NCBI RefSeq assembly: GCF_002261425.1
Contig: NZ_NEVJ01000003.1
Coordinates: forward strand, 1,612,001-1,676,000
Length of the DNA stretch: 64,000 nucleotides
Source: Bordetella genomosp. 9
GTDB lineage: Bacteria; Pseudomonadota; Gammaproteobacteria; Burkholderiales; Burkholderiaceae_B
Reading direction: 5' to 3'
Shown here: piece after piece, positions 1 to 10,276 of the stretch
How positions within the stretch are numbered: the first letter of the stretch is position 1
How the letters are laid out: each line of letters starts with the position of its first letter
Translations under genes and position numbers: made by a program
Notes under the pieces: generated by a model
What the model was told of the DNA's origin: nothing
The model's database searches: none
The model's input: only the letters and a program-made list of their open reading frames with translations

Positions 1-284
1 CGATAGCCGCGCATGGCCGCCACCATCGCCAGCGCGATGCCGGTGTTGCCGCTGGTGGCTTCGATCAGGGTGTCGCCCGGCTTGATTTCACCGCGCGCCT
101 CGGCGTGGCGGATCATGGACAGGGCGGGACGGTCCTTCACCGAGCCGGCGGGATTGTTGCCTTCCAGCTTGGCCAGGATCAGGTTGCCGCGGGCGGCGTT
201 GCCGTCGCCCGGGATGCGTTGCAGGCGGACCAGCGGCGTGTTGCCGACGGTCTGTTCCACGGTGGGATAGGTGACTTGGTTCAT
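1..284 (-). CDS. cysM: Cysteine synthase B, N-terminal part (runs off the window)
   Basis: Only the first 94 or so residues are inside the window; the rest lies to the left. The translation begins [20 protein letters not shown] and contains the O-acetylserine sulfhydrylase features [23 protein letters not shown] (with the PLP-binding Lys of the SVKDR motif) and the substrate loop [12 protein letters not shown]. The enzyme is cytosolic and condenses O-acetylserine with sulfide or thiosulfate to make cysteine. The form [14 protein letters not shown] is typical of CysM rather than CysK, though this split is from memory. It is the last gene of a long minus-strand run. A TATAGT hexamer lies just upstream of the ATG, so it may have its own promoter. 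Confidence 0.93.
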   Translation of the reverse strand, partial: MNQVTYPTVEQTVGNTPLVRLQRIPGDGNAARGNLILAKLEGNNPAGSVKDRPALSMIRHAEARGEIKPGDTLIEATSGNTGIALAMVAAMRGY

Positions 285-348
285 GAGTCAACTATAACGC
301 CGTGGCCGGGAAAGACCCGAAAGCCCCCACGCCCTCGTAGGAAGCAGC

Positions 349-450
349 CCGGGGACGCGGGGATGGGCCTGGCCCCGGGCAATCAGCCCGGGCGGAAGCG
401 GTCCTGGTCCCCGGGGACGCGGCTTGCGGACGTGGGGGTGGGCCTGTCCC
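349..450. repeat. GC-rich duplicated block between cysM and comEA
   Basis: The 12-mer CCGGGGACGCGG occurs at 349-360 and again at 411-422. Each copy is followed by a GGGCCTG-x-CCCCGGG-type string and ATCAG, so this looks like a decayed direct duplication with a period of about 62 nt. A CCCGGGC-aatca-GCCCGGG hairpin lies around 374-392 without a T-tract. No gene is visible here. Confidence 0.5.
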
Positions 451-455
451 CGGGA

Positions 456-1028
456 TCAGCGCGGCCCGCGCTGCGGCGACCGTGCCGCCGGCCCCTCCTT
501 GGCCGTGCGGCCGCCGGAAACCACGCCCGGCGCGGGACGCACGCCCGCGGCGGCGCCCGCGCCCTGGCCCGCCCCCGGGCGCGCGCCAGGGGCTCCCGTG
601 CCTGGCCCCACGCTGAGCCCGGCGGCCTGCAATGCCTGGGCCTTGCGCGGACCGATGCCCCGCACGCGATCGGACAGGTCTTCCATCGACTCGAAACGCC
701 CGCCGCGTTCACGCTCCTTGACGATGGTTTCCGCGGTCTTGGGACCGACGCCGCGGATGGTCCGCAACTGGTCGACGCTGGCGCTGTTCACGTCCATCGC
801 GTGGGCCGGCAGGACCGCCAGGGCAAGGCCGGCCGCCAGGGCCAGCCGGCCCAGCGCGGTCGGCCAGCGTCCGCGCCGCGCAGCAGGCGCGCCGGGCGTA
901 CCCGGAGTGCCGGTCCTACCGGGCGTACCCGGCGTGCCTGGAATGCCGGGCACACTGGGCGCACCGGACGCGGTGCCGCACGGGGGCGGCTGGACAGTCG
1001 CCACGGGGTTGTACAGGAAAGGATTCAT
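456..1028 (-). CDS. ComEA-like helix-hairpin-helix protein with collagen-like N-terminus
   Basis: A 190-residue protein. The start is the ATG with a strong GGAGG Shine-Dalgarno (complement of 1033-1037, 5 nt spacing). Residues about 22-48 form Gly-X-Pro triplets resembling a short collagen stretch. Residues 51-77 are Arg-rich then hydrophobic and end in an AHA cleavage-like site. Residues 78-138 form the ComEA helix-hairpin-helix pair (MDVNSASVDQLRTIRGVGP, then GIGPRKAQALQAAGL). The tail is rich in Gly, Ala and Pro. ComEA-family proteins bind double-stranded DNA, usually at the outside of the inner membrane during DNA uptake. The HhH core is clear. A competence role is inferred, because no other competence gene is nearby. 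The collagen-like segment ahead of the export signal is odd. Confidence 0.8.
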   Translation of the reverse strand: MNPFLYNPVATVQPPPCGTASGAPSVPGIPGTPGTPGRTGTPGTPGAPAARRGRWPTALGRLALAAGLALAVLPAHAMDVNSASVDQLRTIRGVGPKTAETIVKERERGGRFESMEDLSDRVRGIGPRKAQALQAAGLSVGPGTGAPGARPGAGQGAGAAAGVRPAPGVVSGGRTAKEGPAARSPQRGPR

Positions 1029-1190
1029 GGTGCCTCCGGACAGCGTAAAGGCGTTGATGGGCGGCGTCTGGAACGCCGGACCCATCATTGCTCGCCGCAA
1101 TCCGAGGCGGGGCGCGAGTGAACGGAAAGGTCCACCCGCATATTCACGCACGCCCCGCCGCGATGCCGGCGCGGAGCATGCTCGGGTGCG

Positions 1191-2180
1191 TCAGCCCCGC
1201 GCGCGCCAGTAGCGCACGTATTCCGCCACGCCGGTCTGCACGTCCCGCATGGGCTGCTCGAAGCCGGCCCCGCGCAGCCTGCTGGTATCGGCCTGGGTGT
1301 AGCTCTGGTATCGCCCCTTCAGGTCTTCCGGAAAGGGGATATAGCGGATCAAGCCCTGGCTGACCAGTTGTTCCAGCGGCAGCGGCGCTTCGCCACGCTC
1401 TTCGCGCAGGCTGTTGACCACGGCCATGGCCACGTCGTTGAACGGCTGGGCACGTCCGGTACCGCAGTTGAAGATGCCCGAGGTCTTGGGGTTGTCCAGG
1501 AAATGCAGGTTCACCGCCACCACGTCTTCGACCGAGATGAAGTCCCGGCTCTGGCCGCCGTCGGGGTAGCCGTCCCAGCCCGCGAACAGGCGCACGTGCC
1601 CTTCCGCCAGGAACTGGTTCATGTTGTGGAAGGCCACGGACGCCATGCGGCCCTTGTGCTGCTCGTGCGGCCCGTAGACATTGAAGTAGCGCAGCCCCAC
1701 GACCTGCGCCGTCAGGGAAGCCATGCGCGTGCGGACCACCTGGTCGAACAGCAGCTTGGAATAGCCATAGACGTTCAGCGGCCGTTCGTTGACGGGGTCT
1801 TCCGCATAGACCGACGACCCGCCATAGGTGGCGGCCGACGATGCATACAGGAAAGGCACGCATTCGGACTGGCAATAGTCGAACAACTCCAGCGTGACGC
1901 GGTAGTTGTTGTCCATCATGTACTTGCCGTTGCGCTCGGTCGTATCGGAGCACGCCCCCTGGTGCAGCACCGCGCGGATCTTCGGCAATGCGCGCCGGCC
2001 GACCAGTTGCCGGAAGTAGTCCTTGTCCATGTAGTCCGCGATGCGGCAGTCCGCCAGGTTGACGAACTTGTCGCCGTCCGACAGGTCGTCGACCGCGATG
2101 ATGTCCTGGATGCCGCGTCGGTTCAGTCCGCGGACCAGATTGCTGCCGATGAAGCCGGCCGCGCCGGTAACCACGATCAT
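1191..2180 (-). CDS. hldD: ADP-L-glycero-D-manno-heptose 6-epimerase
   Basis: A 329-residue protein, the usual length for HldD (RfaD). It has an N-terminal Rossmann glycine motif GAAGFIGSN (residues 6-14), a SSAATYG segment near 114-120 and the Tyr-x-x-x-Lys catalytic pair YGYSK (Tyr138, Lys142), all typical of extended short-chain dehydrogenases. It epimerises ADP-D-glycero-manno-heptose to the L form for the LPS inner core. Its start overlaps the stop of the heptose kinase gene by 4 nt (ATGA), so the two are translationally coupled. The stretch 1029-1190 downstream holds no other gene. Confidence 0.96.
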   Translation of the reverse strand: MIVVTGAAGFIGSNLVRGLNRRGIQDIIAVDDLSDGDKFVNLADCRIADYMDKDYFRQLVGRRALPKIRAVLHQGACSDTTERNGKYMMDNNYRVTLELFDYCQSECVPFLYASSAATYGGSSVYAEDPVNERPLNVYGYSKLLFDQVVRTRMASLTAQVVGLRYFNVYGPHEQHKGRMASVAFHNMNQFLAEGHVRLFAGWDGYPDGGQSRDFISVEDVVAVNLHFLDNPKTSGIFNCGTGRAQPFNDVAMAVVNSLREERGEAPLPLEQLVSQGLIRYIPFPEDLKGRYQSYTQADTSRLRGAGFEQPMRDVQTGVAEYVRYWRARG

Positions 2181-3115
2181 GACAATTCTCCCAATTCCTT
2201 CGCGGTGACGGTCGATGTGCCCAGCTTGCCGACCACCACGCCGCCGGCGCGGTTGGCCCAGCGCATGGCTTGCGGCCAGGGCATGCCGACCGCGCGGGTC
2301 ACCGCCAGCGTCGCCAGCACGGTATCGCCGGCGCCCGATACGTCGAACACCTCGTGCGCCTGGGCATCGACATGTTCGCGGCCCTCGTCGGTGAACAGGG
2401 TCATGCCCTGTTCGGACCGCGTCACGAGCAGGGCTTCCAGTTCCAGGCCCGCGCGCAGGGCCTGGGCGCGGGTGGCCAGGTCGTCTTCCGACGTCCAGCG
2501 TCCCACAGCCTGCTGCATTTCCGCCCGGTTCGGCGTCACCAGCGTGGCGCCGCGATAGATATCGTAGTGGTCTCCCTTGGGATCCACCAACACCGGGACG
2601 CCCGCCCGGCGCGCGTGCGCGATCAGTTCCTGGACCCGGCCCAGCGCCCCTTTGGCGTAATCCGACAGGACCACGACGTCGTGGTCCTGCAGATGGCGCT
2701 GGAACTCCGCATCCAGCGCGTCCAGCGTGGACGGCCGCGGCGCTTCCTCGAAGTCGACGCGCAGCAGCTGCTGCTGGCGGCCCAGGACCCGCATTTTCAA
2801 GGTGGTGGGATGGCCCGCGTCGGCCACCAGGCCCGGCGTGATGCCGGCGTCATGCGCCAACGCGTGGATGCGTTCGCCGGCTTCGTCCGCGCCGATGACG
2901 CCGATCAGGGTGGCCTGCCCGCCCAGCGCCGCGACGTTGCGCGCGACGTTGGCGGCGCCGCCCAGGCGGTCCTCGCGGCGCGCCACGCGGACGATGGGCA
3001 CGGGCGCTTCGGGCGACACCCGATCGACCTCGCCGAACCAGTAGCGGTCCAGCATGACGTCACCGACGACGAGGATGCGGCGACGCGAGATGTCGCCAAC
3101 GGGGAAAGCGGTCAT
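2177..3115 (-). CDS. hldE1: D-glycero-beta-D-manno-heptose-7-phosphate kinase
   Basis: A 312-residue PfkB-family sugar kinase. It shows the early [15 protein letters not shown] motif, the GGAANVARN substrate motif and the C-terminal [11 protein letters not shown] anion-hole/catalytic-base motif. It corresponds to the kinase half of enterobacterial HldE only. The nucleotidyltransferase half is absent, so a separate HldC should be encoded elsewhere. The start chosen is the ATG that overlaps the lapB stop by 4 nt and begins [18 protein letters not shown]; longer starts would run into lapB. It supplies ADP-heptose together with HldD. Confidence 0.93.
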   Translation of the reverse strand: MTAFPVGDISRRRILVVGDVMLDRYWFGEVDRVSPEAPVPIVRVARREDRLGGAANVARNVAALGGQATLIGVIGADEAGERIHALAHDAGITPGLVADAGHPTTLKMRVLGRQQQLLRVDFEEAPRPSTLDALDAEFQRHLQDHDVVVLSDYAKGALGRVQELIAHARRAGVPVLVDPKGDHYDIYRGATLVTPNRAEMQQAVGRWTSEDDLATRAQALRAGLELEALLVTRSEQGMTLFTDEGREHVDAQAHEVFDVSGAGDTVLATLAVTRAVGMPWPQAMRWANRAGGVVVGKLGTSTVTAKELGELS

Positions 3116-4332
3116 TCCAGTTCTTCCAGACGGCGCGGCGCATAGGTTTCCCATGCGTTGCAACCAGGACATTGCCAATAATAGCGTCGCGCCTGGAAAC
3201 CGCAGGAACGGCATGCATAGCGGTCCAGGCGCTGCGTGTGTTTATGGATCAGGCTGCGCAACAGGCTGAGGTCGGCGCCGGGGACCGGGCTGACTTCGCC
3301 ATCGCCGCCGGGCGCGGCCAGTTCGGCTTCCAGCAGGCGATCCAGGCCCAGCAGCGAGGGATGATGGCGCAAGGCGGAACGGGCGAAGGCCCAGGCCGGC
3401 GCCGCGCCGCGCTGCGCGCGCAGCTCGCGGAACACGATGTTGAACAGATCCAGCGACGGAAACTGGTCATATTGCTTCTGCAGCAGGTCCAGTGCCGACG
3501 CGGCGTCGTGGTTCGCCTGGTAGCTGTTGAGCAGGGCTTCGGCGACCAGCCCCGAGTATTCGGGCTCGTCGGTCAGGATGGATTCCAGGTGCAGGCGCTC
3601 GCGCTTGGCGTCGCCTTCCAGAGCCGCCAGCCGGGCGCGCAGCATGGCGATACGGACCAGCGATCCCTTGCTGGGCGAACTGGCTTCGGTGACGACGCTG
3701 GCCGCGTGGTCGGCGGCATCGAGCGCGGCCTGCGCCGCGTCGAGGTCGGGCGGCTTCACCGCCATGGCCTGCTGCGCCATTTCGCAGTGGTAATGCACCA
3801 GTTGCGGCACCGGTTCGTCCACCAGGCCACGCAGCGTCTTCACCGCGTCGATGGCGCGCGGCCAGTCGTGTTCGGATTCGTAGATGCGGATGAGCGATCG
3901 CAAGGCCTGCAGCGAATAGCGGGTATCGCGCAGCTGCTTGAATCCGGCCTCGGCGCGATCCAGCATGCCGGCCTTGAGGAAATCCTGGGCCAGTTCGTGC
4001 TGGGCATGTTCGCGCTCTTCCACCGGCAGGTCAGCCCGGTTGAGCAGGCTCTGGTGCACGCGGATCGCGCGCTCCATTTCGCCACGGCGGCGGAAAAGGC
4101 TGCCCAGGGCGAAGTGCAATTCGGTGGTTTCGGGATCCAGCTTGGCGACTTCGACGAAGGCGTCGATGGCCCGGTCAGGCTCTTCGTTCAGCAGGAAATT
4201 CAGCCCGCGGAAATAGGAATCCGGCAGGACGCGGTTTTCCGACAGCATCTGCCGGATATCGAAGCGCGCGGCCAGCCAGCCGAGCGCGAACAACAGGGGG
4301 ACGAAAATCAACCACCAGGGTTCAAAATCCAC
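3112..4332 (-). CDS. lapB: Lipopolysaccharide assembly protein B
   Basis: A 406-residue protein. One N-terminal membrane anchor (WWLIFVPLLFALGWLAARF, residues 6-24) is followed by a long run of tetratricopeptide-like helices starting near SYFRGLNFLLNEEPDRAIDAF. The C-terminal rubredoxin-like zinc/iron knuckle has CRSC and CPGC pairs. This matches LapB (YciM), which in enterobacteria couples LPS synthesis to transport and regulates FtsH-mediated turnover of LpxC. It lies directly downstream of lapA and is coupled by a 4-nt overlap to the heptose genes, consistent with an LPS operon. Confidence 0.95.
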   Translation of the reverse strand: MDFEPWWLIFVPLLFALGWLAARFDIRQMLSENRVLPDSYFRGLNFLLNEEPDRAIDAFVEVAKLDPETTELHFALGSLFRRRGEMERAIRVHQSLLNRADLPVEEREHAQHELAQDFLKAGMLDRAEAGFKQLRDTRYSLQALRSLIRIYESEHDWPRAIDAVKTLRGLVDEPVPQLVHYHCEMAQQAMAVKPPDLDAAQAALDAADHAASVVTEASSPSKGSLVRIAMLRARLAALEGDAKRERLHLESILTDEPEYSGLVAEALLNSYQANHDAASALDLLQKQYDQFPSLDLFNIVFRELRAQRGAAPAWAFARSALRHHPSLLGLDRLLEAELAAPGGDGEVSPVPGADLSLLRSLIHKHTQRLDRYACRSCGFQARRYYWQCPGCNAWETYAPRRLEELE

Positions 4333-4393
4333 GACGCTCGGCCTCAGGGTTGGGATGCGCGCGGCGGCGCGGCGATCAGGACGGCTACCGGCA

Positions 4394-4717
4394 TCACAGG
4401 GGCGACATGGGGGCGATGACCTCCGGCGGCACAGTCATGGGCTGGCCGGGCTGGTTGTTCATGGCCGCCTGCAGGCGATCGAGTTCCTTGCGCAGCCGCA
4501 CGGCTTCGCGCCGCCGCCGCATGGCCGCGGGCACGGTCAGCAACAGGCCGAAGATGGCGCCCACCACGAACGTGACCAGCATGACGACGATCAGCGGTAC
4601 ATCGTGCATGATGTAGTCGCCGTAGAAGTTGACCTGGACGGGGTTGGTGTTCTTGAGCGCGAACATCAGCACCGCGACAAATACGATGAGTCGCAGCGCC
4701 CAGACGAAATAGCGCAT
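4394..4717 (-). CDS. lapA: LapA family inner-membrane protein (DUF1049)
   Basis: A 107-residue protein beginning MRYFVWALRLIVF. It has two membrane helices (residues about 5-22 and 42-63) separated by the typical NTNPVQVNFYGDY segment, then a charged coiled tail REAVRLRKELDRLQAA. This is the LapA/DUF1049 pattern. A TGGAG Shine-Dalgarno precedes the ATG. It is followed by lapB after 61 nt, the usual lapA-lapB pairing. In E. coli LapA and LapB work together at the inner membrane in LPS assembly. The terminator upstream at 4840-4867 suggests that transcription of the LPS block restarts between ihfB and lapA. Confidence 0.9.
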   Translation of the reverse strand: MRYFVWALRLIVFVAVLMFALKNTNPVQVNFYGDYIMHDVPLIVVMLVTFVVGAIFGLLLTVPAAMRRRREAVRLRKELDRLQAAMNNQPGQPMTVPPEVIAPMSPL

Positions 4718-4839
4718 GGCGCAAACTCCACAGGGTTCAGTACCGGAATTGTAAGCGCGCTTTGGCCCGCCTGCCGGCGAAAAGCGCGCCCCCTGCCCCG
4801 GAACAGCACCCAGGGCAGGAACAGAGCAGCAAATAACGC

Positions 4840-4867
4840 AAAAAAAACCGCCGTGAACGGCGGTTTT
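4840..4867 (-). terminator. Rho-independent terminator after ihfB
   Basis: Read on the minus strand, a 10-bp stem AAAACCGCCG / CGGCGGTTTT closes a 4-nt loop and runs into eight T residues. It lies 36 nt past the ihfB stop and ends the long gyrA-to-ihfB transcription unit. Confidence 0.9.
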
Positions 4868-4902
4868 CAGGGTATTTCGAGTGACCAGACTGCGGCACGG
4901 TA

Positions 4903-5265
4903 TCAAAGCATGGCGTGAGCACCGACGCTCGATACCGAGGCTTCCACGTTGTCGCCGGAGGCGTTCGACGATGCATCGTCGCTGCCGTCCAGATCGACAC
5001 GTTCGCGAAGTTCCTTGCCCGCCTTGAAATGCGGCACCTGCTTGCCAGGCACCAGCACCTGTTCGCCCGACTTCGGATTGCGGCCGATGCGAGGCGAACG
5101 CCGCGATAACGAAAAACTGCCGAAACCCCGGATCTCGATGCGTTGGCCGGCGGCAAGTGCCTGGGCCATCGCGTCGAGGATCGTTTTTACGGCGAAATCG
5201 GTATCGCGGGCGGCCAGCGTGGGATAGCGGGCCGCCAAGGCGGCGATAAGCTCCGACTTGGTCAC
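4903..5265 (-). CDS. ihfB: Integration host factor beta subunit
   Basis: A 120-residue protein starting [17 protein letters not shown] at a GTG codon, 6 nt after the rpsA stop. It carries the HU/IHF signature ([22 protein letters not shown] with the DNA-intercalating Pro of RNPKSG). The body is of normal size, followed by an acidic/Ser-rich tail of about 25 residues that E. coli IhfB lacks. The beta subunit pairs with IhfA to bend DNA sequence-specifically. The rpsA-ihfB order is conserved in proteobacteria. There is no good Shine-Dalgarno, so translation is probably coupled to rpsA. Confidence 0.96.
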   Translation of the reverse strand: MTKSELIAALAARYPTLAARDTDFAVKTILDAMAQALAAGQRIEIRGFGSFSLSRRSPRIGRNPKSGEQVLVPGKQVPHFKAGKELRERVDLDGSDDASSNASGDNVEASVSSVGAHAML

Positions 5266-5271
5266 AACGAT

Positions 5272-6996
5272 TTAACCGTCGTTGCGCTGCTGGTCCAGCT
5301 TGGCCTTCAGCAGGGCGCCCAGGTTGGTGGTGCCCGACGAAGCGCTGGCTTCAGACATGCGCTGGATCGTATCCGCGGTTTCGGCGTTGTCACGCGCCTT
5401 GATGGACAACTGGATCGAACGCGTCTTGCGATCGACGTTGACGATCATGGCTTCGATGTTGTCGCCGGCGTTCAGCACGGTGGTGGCGTCTTCGACACGG
5501 CCCGAGGAGATCTCGGACGCGCGCAGGTAGCCTTCCACGTCCACCGACAGCGTCACCACGGCGCCCTTGGGCTCGACCGACTTGATCGTGCCAGGAACGA
5601 CCGCGCCCTTGTCATGGGTCGCGACGAAGTTGTTGAACGGATCGCCTTCCAGCTGCTTGATGCCCAGCGAAATGCGTTCCTTGTCGGTGTCGATGCCCAG
5701 AACCACGGCTTCGATTTCGTCGCCCTTCTTGAAGTTGCGAACGGCTTCTTCGCCGGTTTCCGTCCAGGACAGGTCGGACAGGTGCACCAGGCCATCGATG
5801 CCGCCGGGCAGGCCGACGAACACGCCGAAGTCGGTGATGGACTTGATCGCGCCCTGCACCTTGTCGCCACGCTTGAAGTTCGTGGCGAATTCTTCCCACG
5901 GATTCTGGCGGCACTGCTTCATGCCCAGCGAGATACGGCGACGGTCTTCGTCGATTTCCAGGACCATGACTTCGACTTCTTCGCCCAGGGTGACAACCTT
6001 GCGCGGATCGACGTTCTTGTTGGTCCAGTCCATTTCGGACACGTGCACCAGGCCTTCGATGCCGGCTTCGACTTCGACGAACGCGCCGTAATCGGTCAGG
6101 TTCGTGACCTTGCCGAACAGGCGGGTGCCTTGCGGATAGCGACGGGCCAGGCCGACCCACGGATCTTCGCCCAGCTGCTTGACGCCCAGCGAGACGCGGC
6201 TCTTTTCCTGGTCGAACTTGAGGACCTTGGCTTCCACTTCCTGGCCCACCTGCAGGACTTCGGAGGGGTGACGCACGCGGCGCCATGCCATGTCGGTGAT
6301 GTGCAGCAGGCCGTCGATACCGCCCAGGTCGACGAACGCGCCGTAGTCGGTGATGTTCTTGACCACGCCCTTGACCACCGCGCCTTCGTGCAGCGTTTCC
6401 AGCAGCTTCTGGCGCTCTTCGCCCATGCTGGCTTCCAGCACCTGGCGGCGCGACAGCACGACGTTGTTGCGCTTGCGGTCGAGCTTGATGACCTTGAATT
6501 CGAGGGTCTTGCCTTCGTACGGCGTGGTGTCCTTGACCGGACGCAGATCCACCAGCGAACCGGGCAGGAACGCGCGGATGCCGTTGGTCATGACGGTCAG
6601 GCCGCCCTTCACCTTGCCGGTGATGGTGCCGGTGACCAGTTCGCCGTTGTCCAGGGCCTGTTCGAGCTGCAGCCAGGCCGACAGGCGCTTGGCGCGGTCG
6701 CGCGACAGGATGGTGTCGCCATAGCCGTTTTCCAGCGAATCGATGGCAACGGAGACGAAATCGCCAGGGTTGACTTCGACTTCGCCCTGGTCATTCAGGA
6801 ACTCTTCCAGCGGGATCAGTGCTTCGGACTTGAGGCCAGCATTGACGACGACGAAGTTGTGGTCGATACGCACGACTTCGGCGCTGATGACCTCGCCGGA
6901 CTTCATGTCCTGGCTCTTGAGGCTCGAAGCGAACAGATCGGCAAAGCTTTCGCCGCCCATGGCGTCGAGGACAGCGGTAGAAGGATTGGAAGACAT
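5272..6996 (-). CDS. rpsA: 30S ribosomal protein S1
   Basis: A 574-residue protein starting [20 protein letters not shown]. It contains six S1 RNA-binding repeats, recognisable by the recurring [37 protein letters not shown] and [19 protein letters not shown] segments. S1 recruits mRNA to the 30S subunit. An in-frame ATG 15 nt further upstream (MDFNS...) is an alternative start. Neither has a clear Shine-Dalgarno, which fits the autoregulated, S1-dependent leader known for rpsA in E. coli. A 247-nt leader separates it from cmk. Confidence 0.97.
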   Translation of the reverse strand: MSSNPSTAVLDAMGGESFADLFASSLKSQDMKSGEVISAEVVRIDHNFVVVNAGLKSEALIPLEEFLNDQGEVEVNPGDFVSVAIDSLENGYGDTILSRDRAKRLSAWLQLEQALDNGELVTGTITGKVKGGLTVMTNGIRAFLPGSLVDLRPVKDTTPYEGKTLEFKVIKLDRKRNNVVLSRRQVLEASMGEERQKLLETLHEGAVVKGVVKNITDYGAFVDLGGIDGLLHITDMAWRRVRHPSEVLQVGQEVEAKVLKFDQEKSRVSLGVKQLGEDPWVGLARRYPQGTRLFGKVTNLTDYGAFVEVEAGIEGLVHVSEMDWTNKNVDPRKVVTLGEEVEVMVLEIDEDRRRISLGMKQCRQNPWEEFATNFKRGDKVQGAIKSITDFGVFVGLPGGIDGLVHLSDLSWTETGEEAVRNFKKGDEIEAVVLGIDTDKERISLGIKQLEGDPFNNFVATHDKGAVVPGTIKSVEPKGAVVTLSVDVEGYLRASEISSGRVEDATTVLNAGDNIEAMIVNVDRKTRSIQLSIKARDNAETADTIQRMSEASASSGTTNLGALLKAKLDQQRNDG

Positions 6997-7202
6997 TGAG
7001 TTGAAATCCATAGGCCGGGATGGCCCAGTTAAAGATACACGCCAGCGCGGCTTGCCCGTACCAGCGGAGTGGAACAACACCGACGGGAACAGCGCTATCT
7101 GGGAGCGATATTCCCGGCGGCACCGGAAAAAAACTACGTGTAAGACTGTTGTCCTTCTGCTTACCTGGGCGACCGCATGATTGCAGACTGCAACGACATT
7201 GC

Positions 7203-7255
7203 CGCAACCGCTTTATCGCAACCGCCTTGTCGCAACCGCCGCTTTATCGCAACCG
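7203..7255. repeat. Short direct repeats across the cmk 3' end and rpsA leader
   Basis: The heptamer GCAACCG occurs four times (7204-7210, 7218-7224, 7232-7238, 7249-7255) at spacings of 14, 14 and 17 nt, several preceded by TTTATC or TTGTC. On the minus strand these are CGGTTGC copies. The array begins inside the last codons of cmk and continues into the rpsA leader. Confidence 0.6.
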
Positions 7256-7996
7256 TTTTTCCGCGACACTGCGCCGGCCGTTCCAGAGATCGAGTATGGC
7301 TTGCACCGTTTCCTGAGCCGTCATTTTCGACGAATCCAATACCGCGGCGTCCGCGGCGGGCGCCAGAGGAGCCACCGCGCGCTGGGTATCGCGGGCGTCG
7401 CGCTCGCGCATATCTCGCAAAAGGTCTTCTAGATTAGCAGAAATACCCTTTTCCATCAACTGCTTACGCCGCCTTTCGGCCCGTGCCCGGACATCGGCGA
7501 TCAGGAAAATCTTCAGGCCGGCGTCGGGGAAAACGACGGTGCCCATATCGCGGCCGTCGGCCACCAGCCCCGGGCCGCGGCGAAAGGCGCGCTGCCGGTC
7601 CAGCAGGGCTTGCCGCACGGGACCGTAGGCCGCCACGCGCGAGGCCAGGTTGCCGACCTGCTCCTGCCGGATGTCATAGCCGACGTCGCGGCCGTCCAGG
7701 TAGATATGCTGGCCCTCGAAGCGGACGGGCAACGTGCGGGCGGCCTCGGCCAGGCCGCCTTCGTCATCCGCCGCGATGCCCCGCTCCAGCGCCGCCAGCG
7801 CCGTCAGGCGATACAGCGCGCCACTGTCGAGCACGGCCCAGCCCAGGCGGCGCGCCACGCCATGCGCGACAGTGCCCTTGCCCGAGGCCGTCGGGCCGTC
7901 GATGGTGATCACAGGCGCCAGGTCCGTCGGCGCCCGCCCCGCGGCCGCCTGCCGCCCGGCAGCCGCGGCCGGAGCCGTACCGTCCGTATCCGTCAT
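7244..7996 (-). CDS. cmk: Cytidylate kinase
   Basis: A 250-residue P-loop nucleotide kinase. The nucleotide-binding motif is [15 protein letters not shown] (residues about 30-44), followed by LDSGALYR and the [13 protein letters not shown] motif of CMP kinases. It phosphorylates CMP and dCMP. An Ala-rich extension of about 25 residues precedes the conserved start, but the chosen ATG overlaps the aroA stop (ATGA) and has a GAGGAG Shine-Dalgarno at the complement of 8001-8006, supporting it. The aroA-cmk-rpsA order is conserved. Confidence 0.95.
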   Translation of the reverse strand: MTDTDGTAPAAAAGRQAAAGRAPTDLAPVITIDGPTASGKGTVAHGVARRLGWAVLDSGALYRLTALAALERGIAADDEGGLAEAARTLPVRFEGQHIYLDGRDVGYDIRQEQVGNLASRVAAYGPVRQALLDRQRAFRRGPGLVADGRDMGTVVFPDAGLKIFLIADVRARAERRRKQLMEKGISANLEDLLRDMRERDARDTQRAVAPLAPAADAAVLDSSKMTAQETVQAILDLWNGRRSVAEKRLR

Positions 7997-9327
7997 ACCA
8001 GCTCCTCGCCGCCGACCAGTTCGGCATAAACGTCGAAGTACGTCGGGAAGGTCTTGCTCACGCAGCCGGGATCCAGGATGCGCACCTTGGCCGGCCCGAA
8101 CGCCGCCAGGGACATGGACATGGCCATGCGGTGGTCGTCCCAGGTGCCGATTTCGGCGTCGCGCCAGCCGTCCGCCGGGGGCGGCGTGACTTCCAGCCAG
8201 TCCGGCCCGGACGCCACGCCGGCGCCCAGCTTGGCCAGTTCGGTCTGCATGGCGTGGATGCGGTCGGTTTCCTTGACGCGCCAGCTGCCGATATTGCGCA
8301 GGCGGCAGGGTCCATCGGCGAACAGCGCCAATGCGGCCGCCGTCATGGCGGCGTCCGGGATCAGGTTGAAGTCGGCGTCGAAGGCGCGCAGTTTTTCGCC
8401 GCGCGCCACGCAGACGCCACGCGATTCCATCCAATCGCCGCCGAACGCGATGTGCACGCCCATGGCTTCCAGGGTCTGGGTGAACGCCACGTCGCCCTGG
8501 ATACTGTCGCGCCCCACGCCCTGCACCCTGACGGGGCCCTCGCCCACGGCGCCCAGCGCCAGGAAATAGGAGGCGGACGACGCATCGCCTTCCACGGCGA
8601 TGCGGCCGGGACTGCGGTAGGCGGAGCTGGCGGGCACGGTGAAACGCGACCAGCCGTCGCGCTCCACGACCACCCCATAGCGCGCCATCAGGTTCAGGGT
8701 GATTTCGATATACGGCTTGGATATCAGATCGCCGACGATCTCGATGACCAGCGGCTCGCCCACCGTATTGGTGTAGATGGGCGCGGCCAGCAGCATCGCC
8801 GTCAGGAACTGGCTGGAGACCGCCCCCGGCATGCGCACCGGCCCCTGCGCCCGCAGCCTGCCGGTGCCGATACGCAAGGGCGGATAGCCTTCCTGGCCGG
8901 CGTAGCCGATTTCGGCGCCCAAGGCGCGCAGGGCGTCCACCAGGTCGCCGATGGGGCGTTCGTGCATGCGCGGCACGCCGGAAACGCCGTAGTCGCCGCC
9001 CATGAGCGCGAGCGCGGCCGTCAGCGGCCGCACGGCGGTGCCGGCATTGCCAAGAAACAGTTCGGCCGCCGGCTGCCGGAAGCGTTCCGCGCCGCGTACG
9101 GTGACGCGGCCGTCGCCCTGTTCGTCCAGCGTCACGCCCAAGGCGGCCAGCGCCGCCAGCATGACGCGCGTGTCGTCGGAATCCAGCAATCCGGTGATGC
9201 TGGTGGTGCCATCGGCCAGCGCCGCCAGCAGCAGCACCCGATTGGATATGCTCTTGGATCCGGGCAGGGTCACCGTGCCCCGGGCCTGGGTCGCGCGCGG
9301 CAGATCGAGAAAAGAAGGTCCGCTCAT
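7993..9327 (-). CDS. aroA: 3-phosphoshikimate 1-carboxyvinyltransferase (EPSP synthase)
   Basis: A 444-residue protein starting [17 protein letters not shown]. It has the EPSP synthase signatures [18 protein letters not shown] (residues about 21-38), [13 protein letters not shown] and the C-terminal RVKETDRI. It catalyses the sixth step of the shikimate pathway, phosphoenolpyruvate plus shikimate-3-phosphate to EPSP. The active-site loop reads [10 protein letters not shown], as in glyphosate-sensitive class I enzymes. It follows tyrA after 55 nt. Confidence 0.96.
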   Translation of the reverse strand: MSGPSFLDLPRATQARGTVTLPGSKSISNRVLLLAALADGTTSITGLLDSDDTRVMLAALAALGVTLDEQGDGRVTVRGAERFRQPAAELFLGNAGTAVRPLTAALALMGGDYGVSGVPRMHERPIGDLVDALRALGAEIGYAGQEGYPPLRIGTGRLRAQGPVRMPGAVSSQFLTAMLLAAPIYTNTVGEPLVIEIVGDLISKPYIEITLNLMARYGVVVERDGWSRFTVPASSAYRSPGRIAVEGDASSASYFLALGAVGEGPVRVQGVGRDSIQGDVAFTQTLEAMGVHIAFGGDWMESRGVCVARGEKLRAFDADFNLIPDAAMTAAALALFADGPCRLRNIGSWRVKETDRIHAMQTELAKLGAGVASGPDWLEVTPPPADGWRDAEIGTWDDHRMAMSMSLAAFGPAKVRILDPGCVSKTFPTYFDVYAELVGGEELV

Positions 9328-9382
9328 GTAAGCCGTGTCCTGTCGTAAACCGTATTGCGTCGCGCGCGCAGCGACGATCGCG

Positions 9383-10276
9383 TCAATGTCCCGCTTTCCA
9401 GTCACGCCGGCAGCGCGCGGCTTCTTCGAGCAGTTGCTCGAGCGCGGCGCCGTCCTGCGCGGCCAGGGCGCGTTCGGCTTCGTCGAGCACCGCCCTCACC
9501 TGCCCCAGTTCCGCCATCATCGCGGACCGGTTGGAAAGGAAAATATCACGCCACATTTCCGCCGAGCCGGCGGCGATGCGGGTGAAATCCCGGAATCCGC
9601 TGCCCGCGACCGCCAGGCGCTGCGCGCTGTCCGCGCTGCGCGCCACTTGCGCCACGTACACGGCAGCCAGGAAATGCGGCATATGACTGACCGACGCCAG
9701 CACCTGATCGTGCACGTCCGCGTCCATTTCCATCACGCGCGCGCCGCAGGCTTGCCAGGCGGCGCGTACGCGGGCGACATCTTCCGCCCGGTTTTCCGGC
9801 AAGGGCGTCAGGATCACGTTGCGCCCAGTATAAAGACCCGCGTCCGCCGCGTCAGGCCCGACTTTTTCGCCGCCCGCGATGGGGTGGCCCGGAACGAAGC
9901 AGCCGGCGCGCGGACCCAGCGCCGCGCGCGCGGCCTGCACGACCTGCGCCTTGGTGCTGCCCCCGTCGGTAACGATGGCGCCCGGCTTCAGGTGATCCCG
10001 CATATCGGCCAGGATGGCGCCGAAACTGCCCACCGGCGCGGTCAGCATGATCATGTCGGCGCGCGCCGCGGCCTGCGCGGCATCGACCGCTTCGTCGATC
10101 AGCCCCAGCTCGCGGGCGCGCTGCAGCGACGGACCGTTGCGGCCCACGCCCAGCACCTGGCCGACGTGCCCCGCGCGCCGCAGCGCGGCGGCGAAGGAGC
10201 CGCCGATCAGACCGACGCCCACCACGGCAAGGACCGGTATCGGCGCCGACGCCGTCGCCGCTTGCGCCGCGGTCAT
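9383..10276 (-). CDS. tyrA: Prephenate/arogenate dehydrogenase family protein
   Basis: A 297-residue protein. The NAD(P)-binding motif [15 protein letters not shown] lies near residues 16-31, followed by the TyrA segments [24 protein letters not shown] and the catalytic-region [12 protein letters not shown]. It oxidatively decarboxylates prephenate (or arogenate) on the way to tyrosine. There is no fused chorismate mutase, which is supplied by PheA. The start overlaps the hisC stop by 4 nt. Whether it prefers prephenate or arogenate, and NAD or NADP, cannot be told from the sequence alone. Confidence 0.92.
   Translation of the reverse strand: MTAAQAATASAPIPVLAVVGVGLIGGSFAAALRRAGHVGQVLGVGRNGPSLQRARELGLIDEAVDAAQAAARADMIMLTAPVGSFGAILADMRDHLKPGAIVTDGGSTKAQVVQAARAALGPRAGCFVPGHPIAGGEKVGPDAADAGLYTGRNVILTPLPENRAEDVARVRAAWQACGARVMEMDADVHDQVLASVSHMPHFLAAVYVAQVARSADSAQRLAVAGSGFRDFTRIAAGSAEMWRDIFLSNRSAMMAELGQVRAVLDEAERALAAQDGAALEQLLEEAARCRRDWKAGH

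Noticed and set aside
5143..6999. A 618-codon open frame opposite rpsA and ihfB
   Set aside because: S1 is unmistakable on the minus strand. The antisense translation repeats because the S1 domains repeat.
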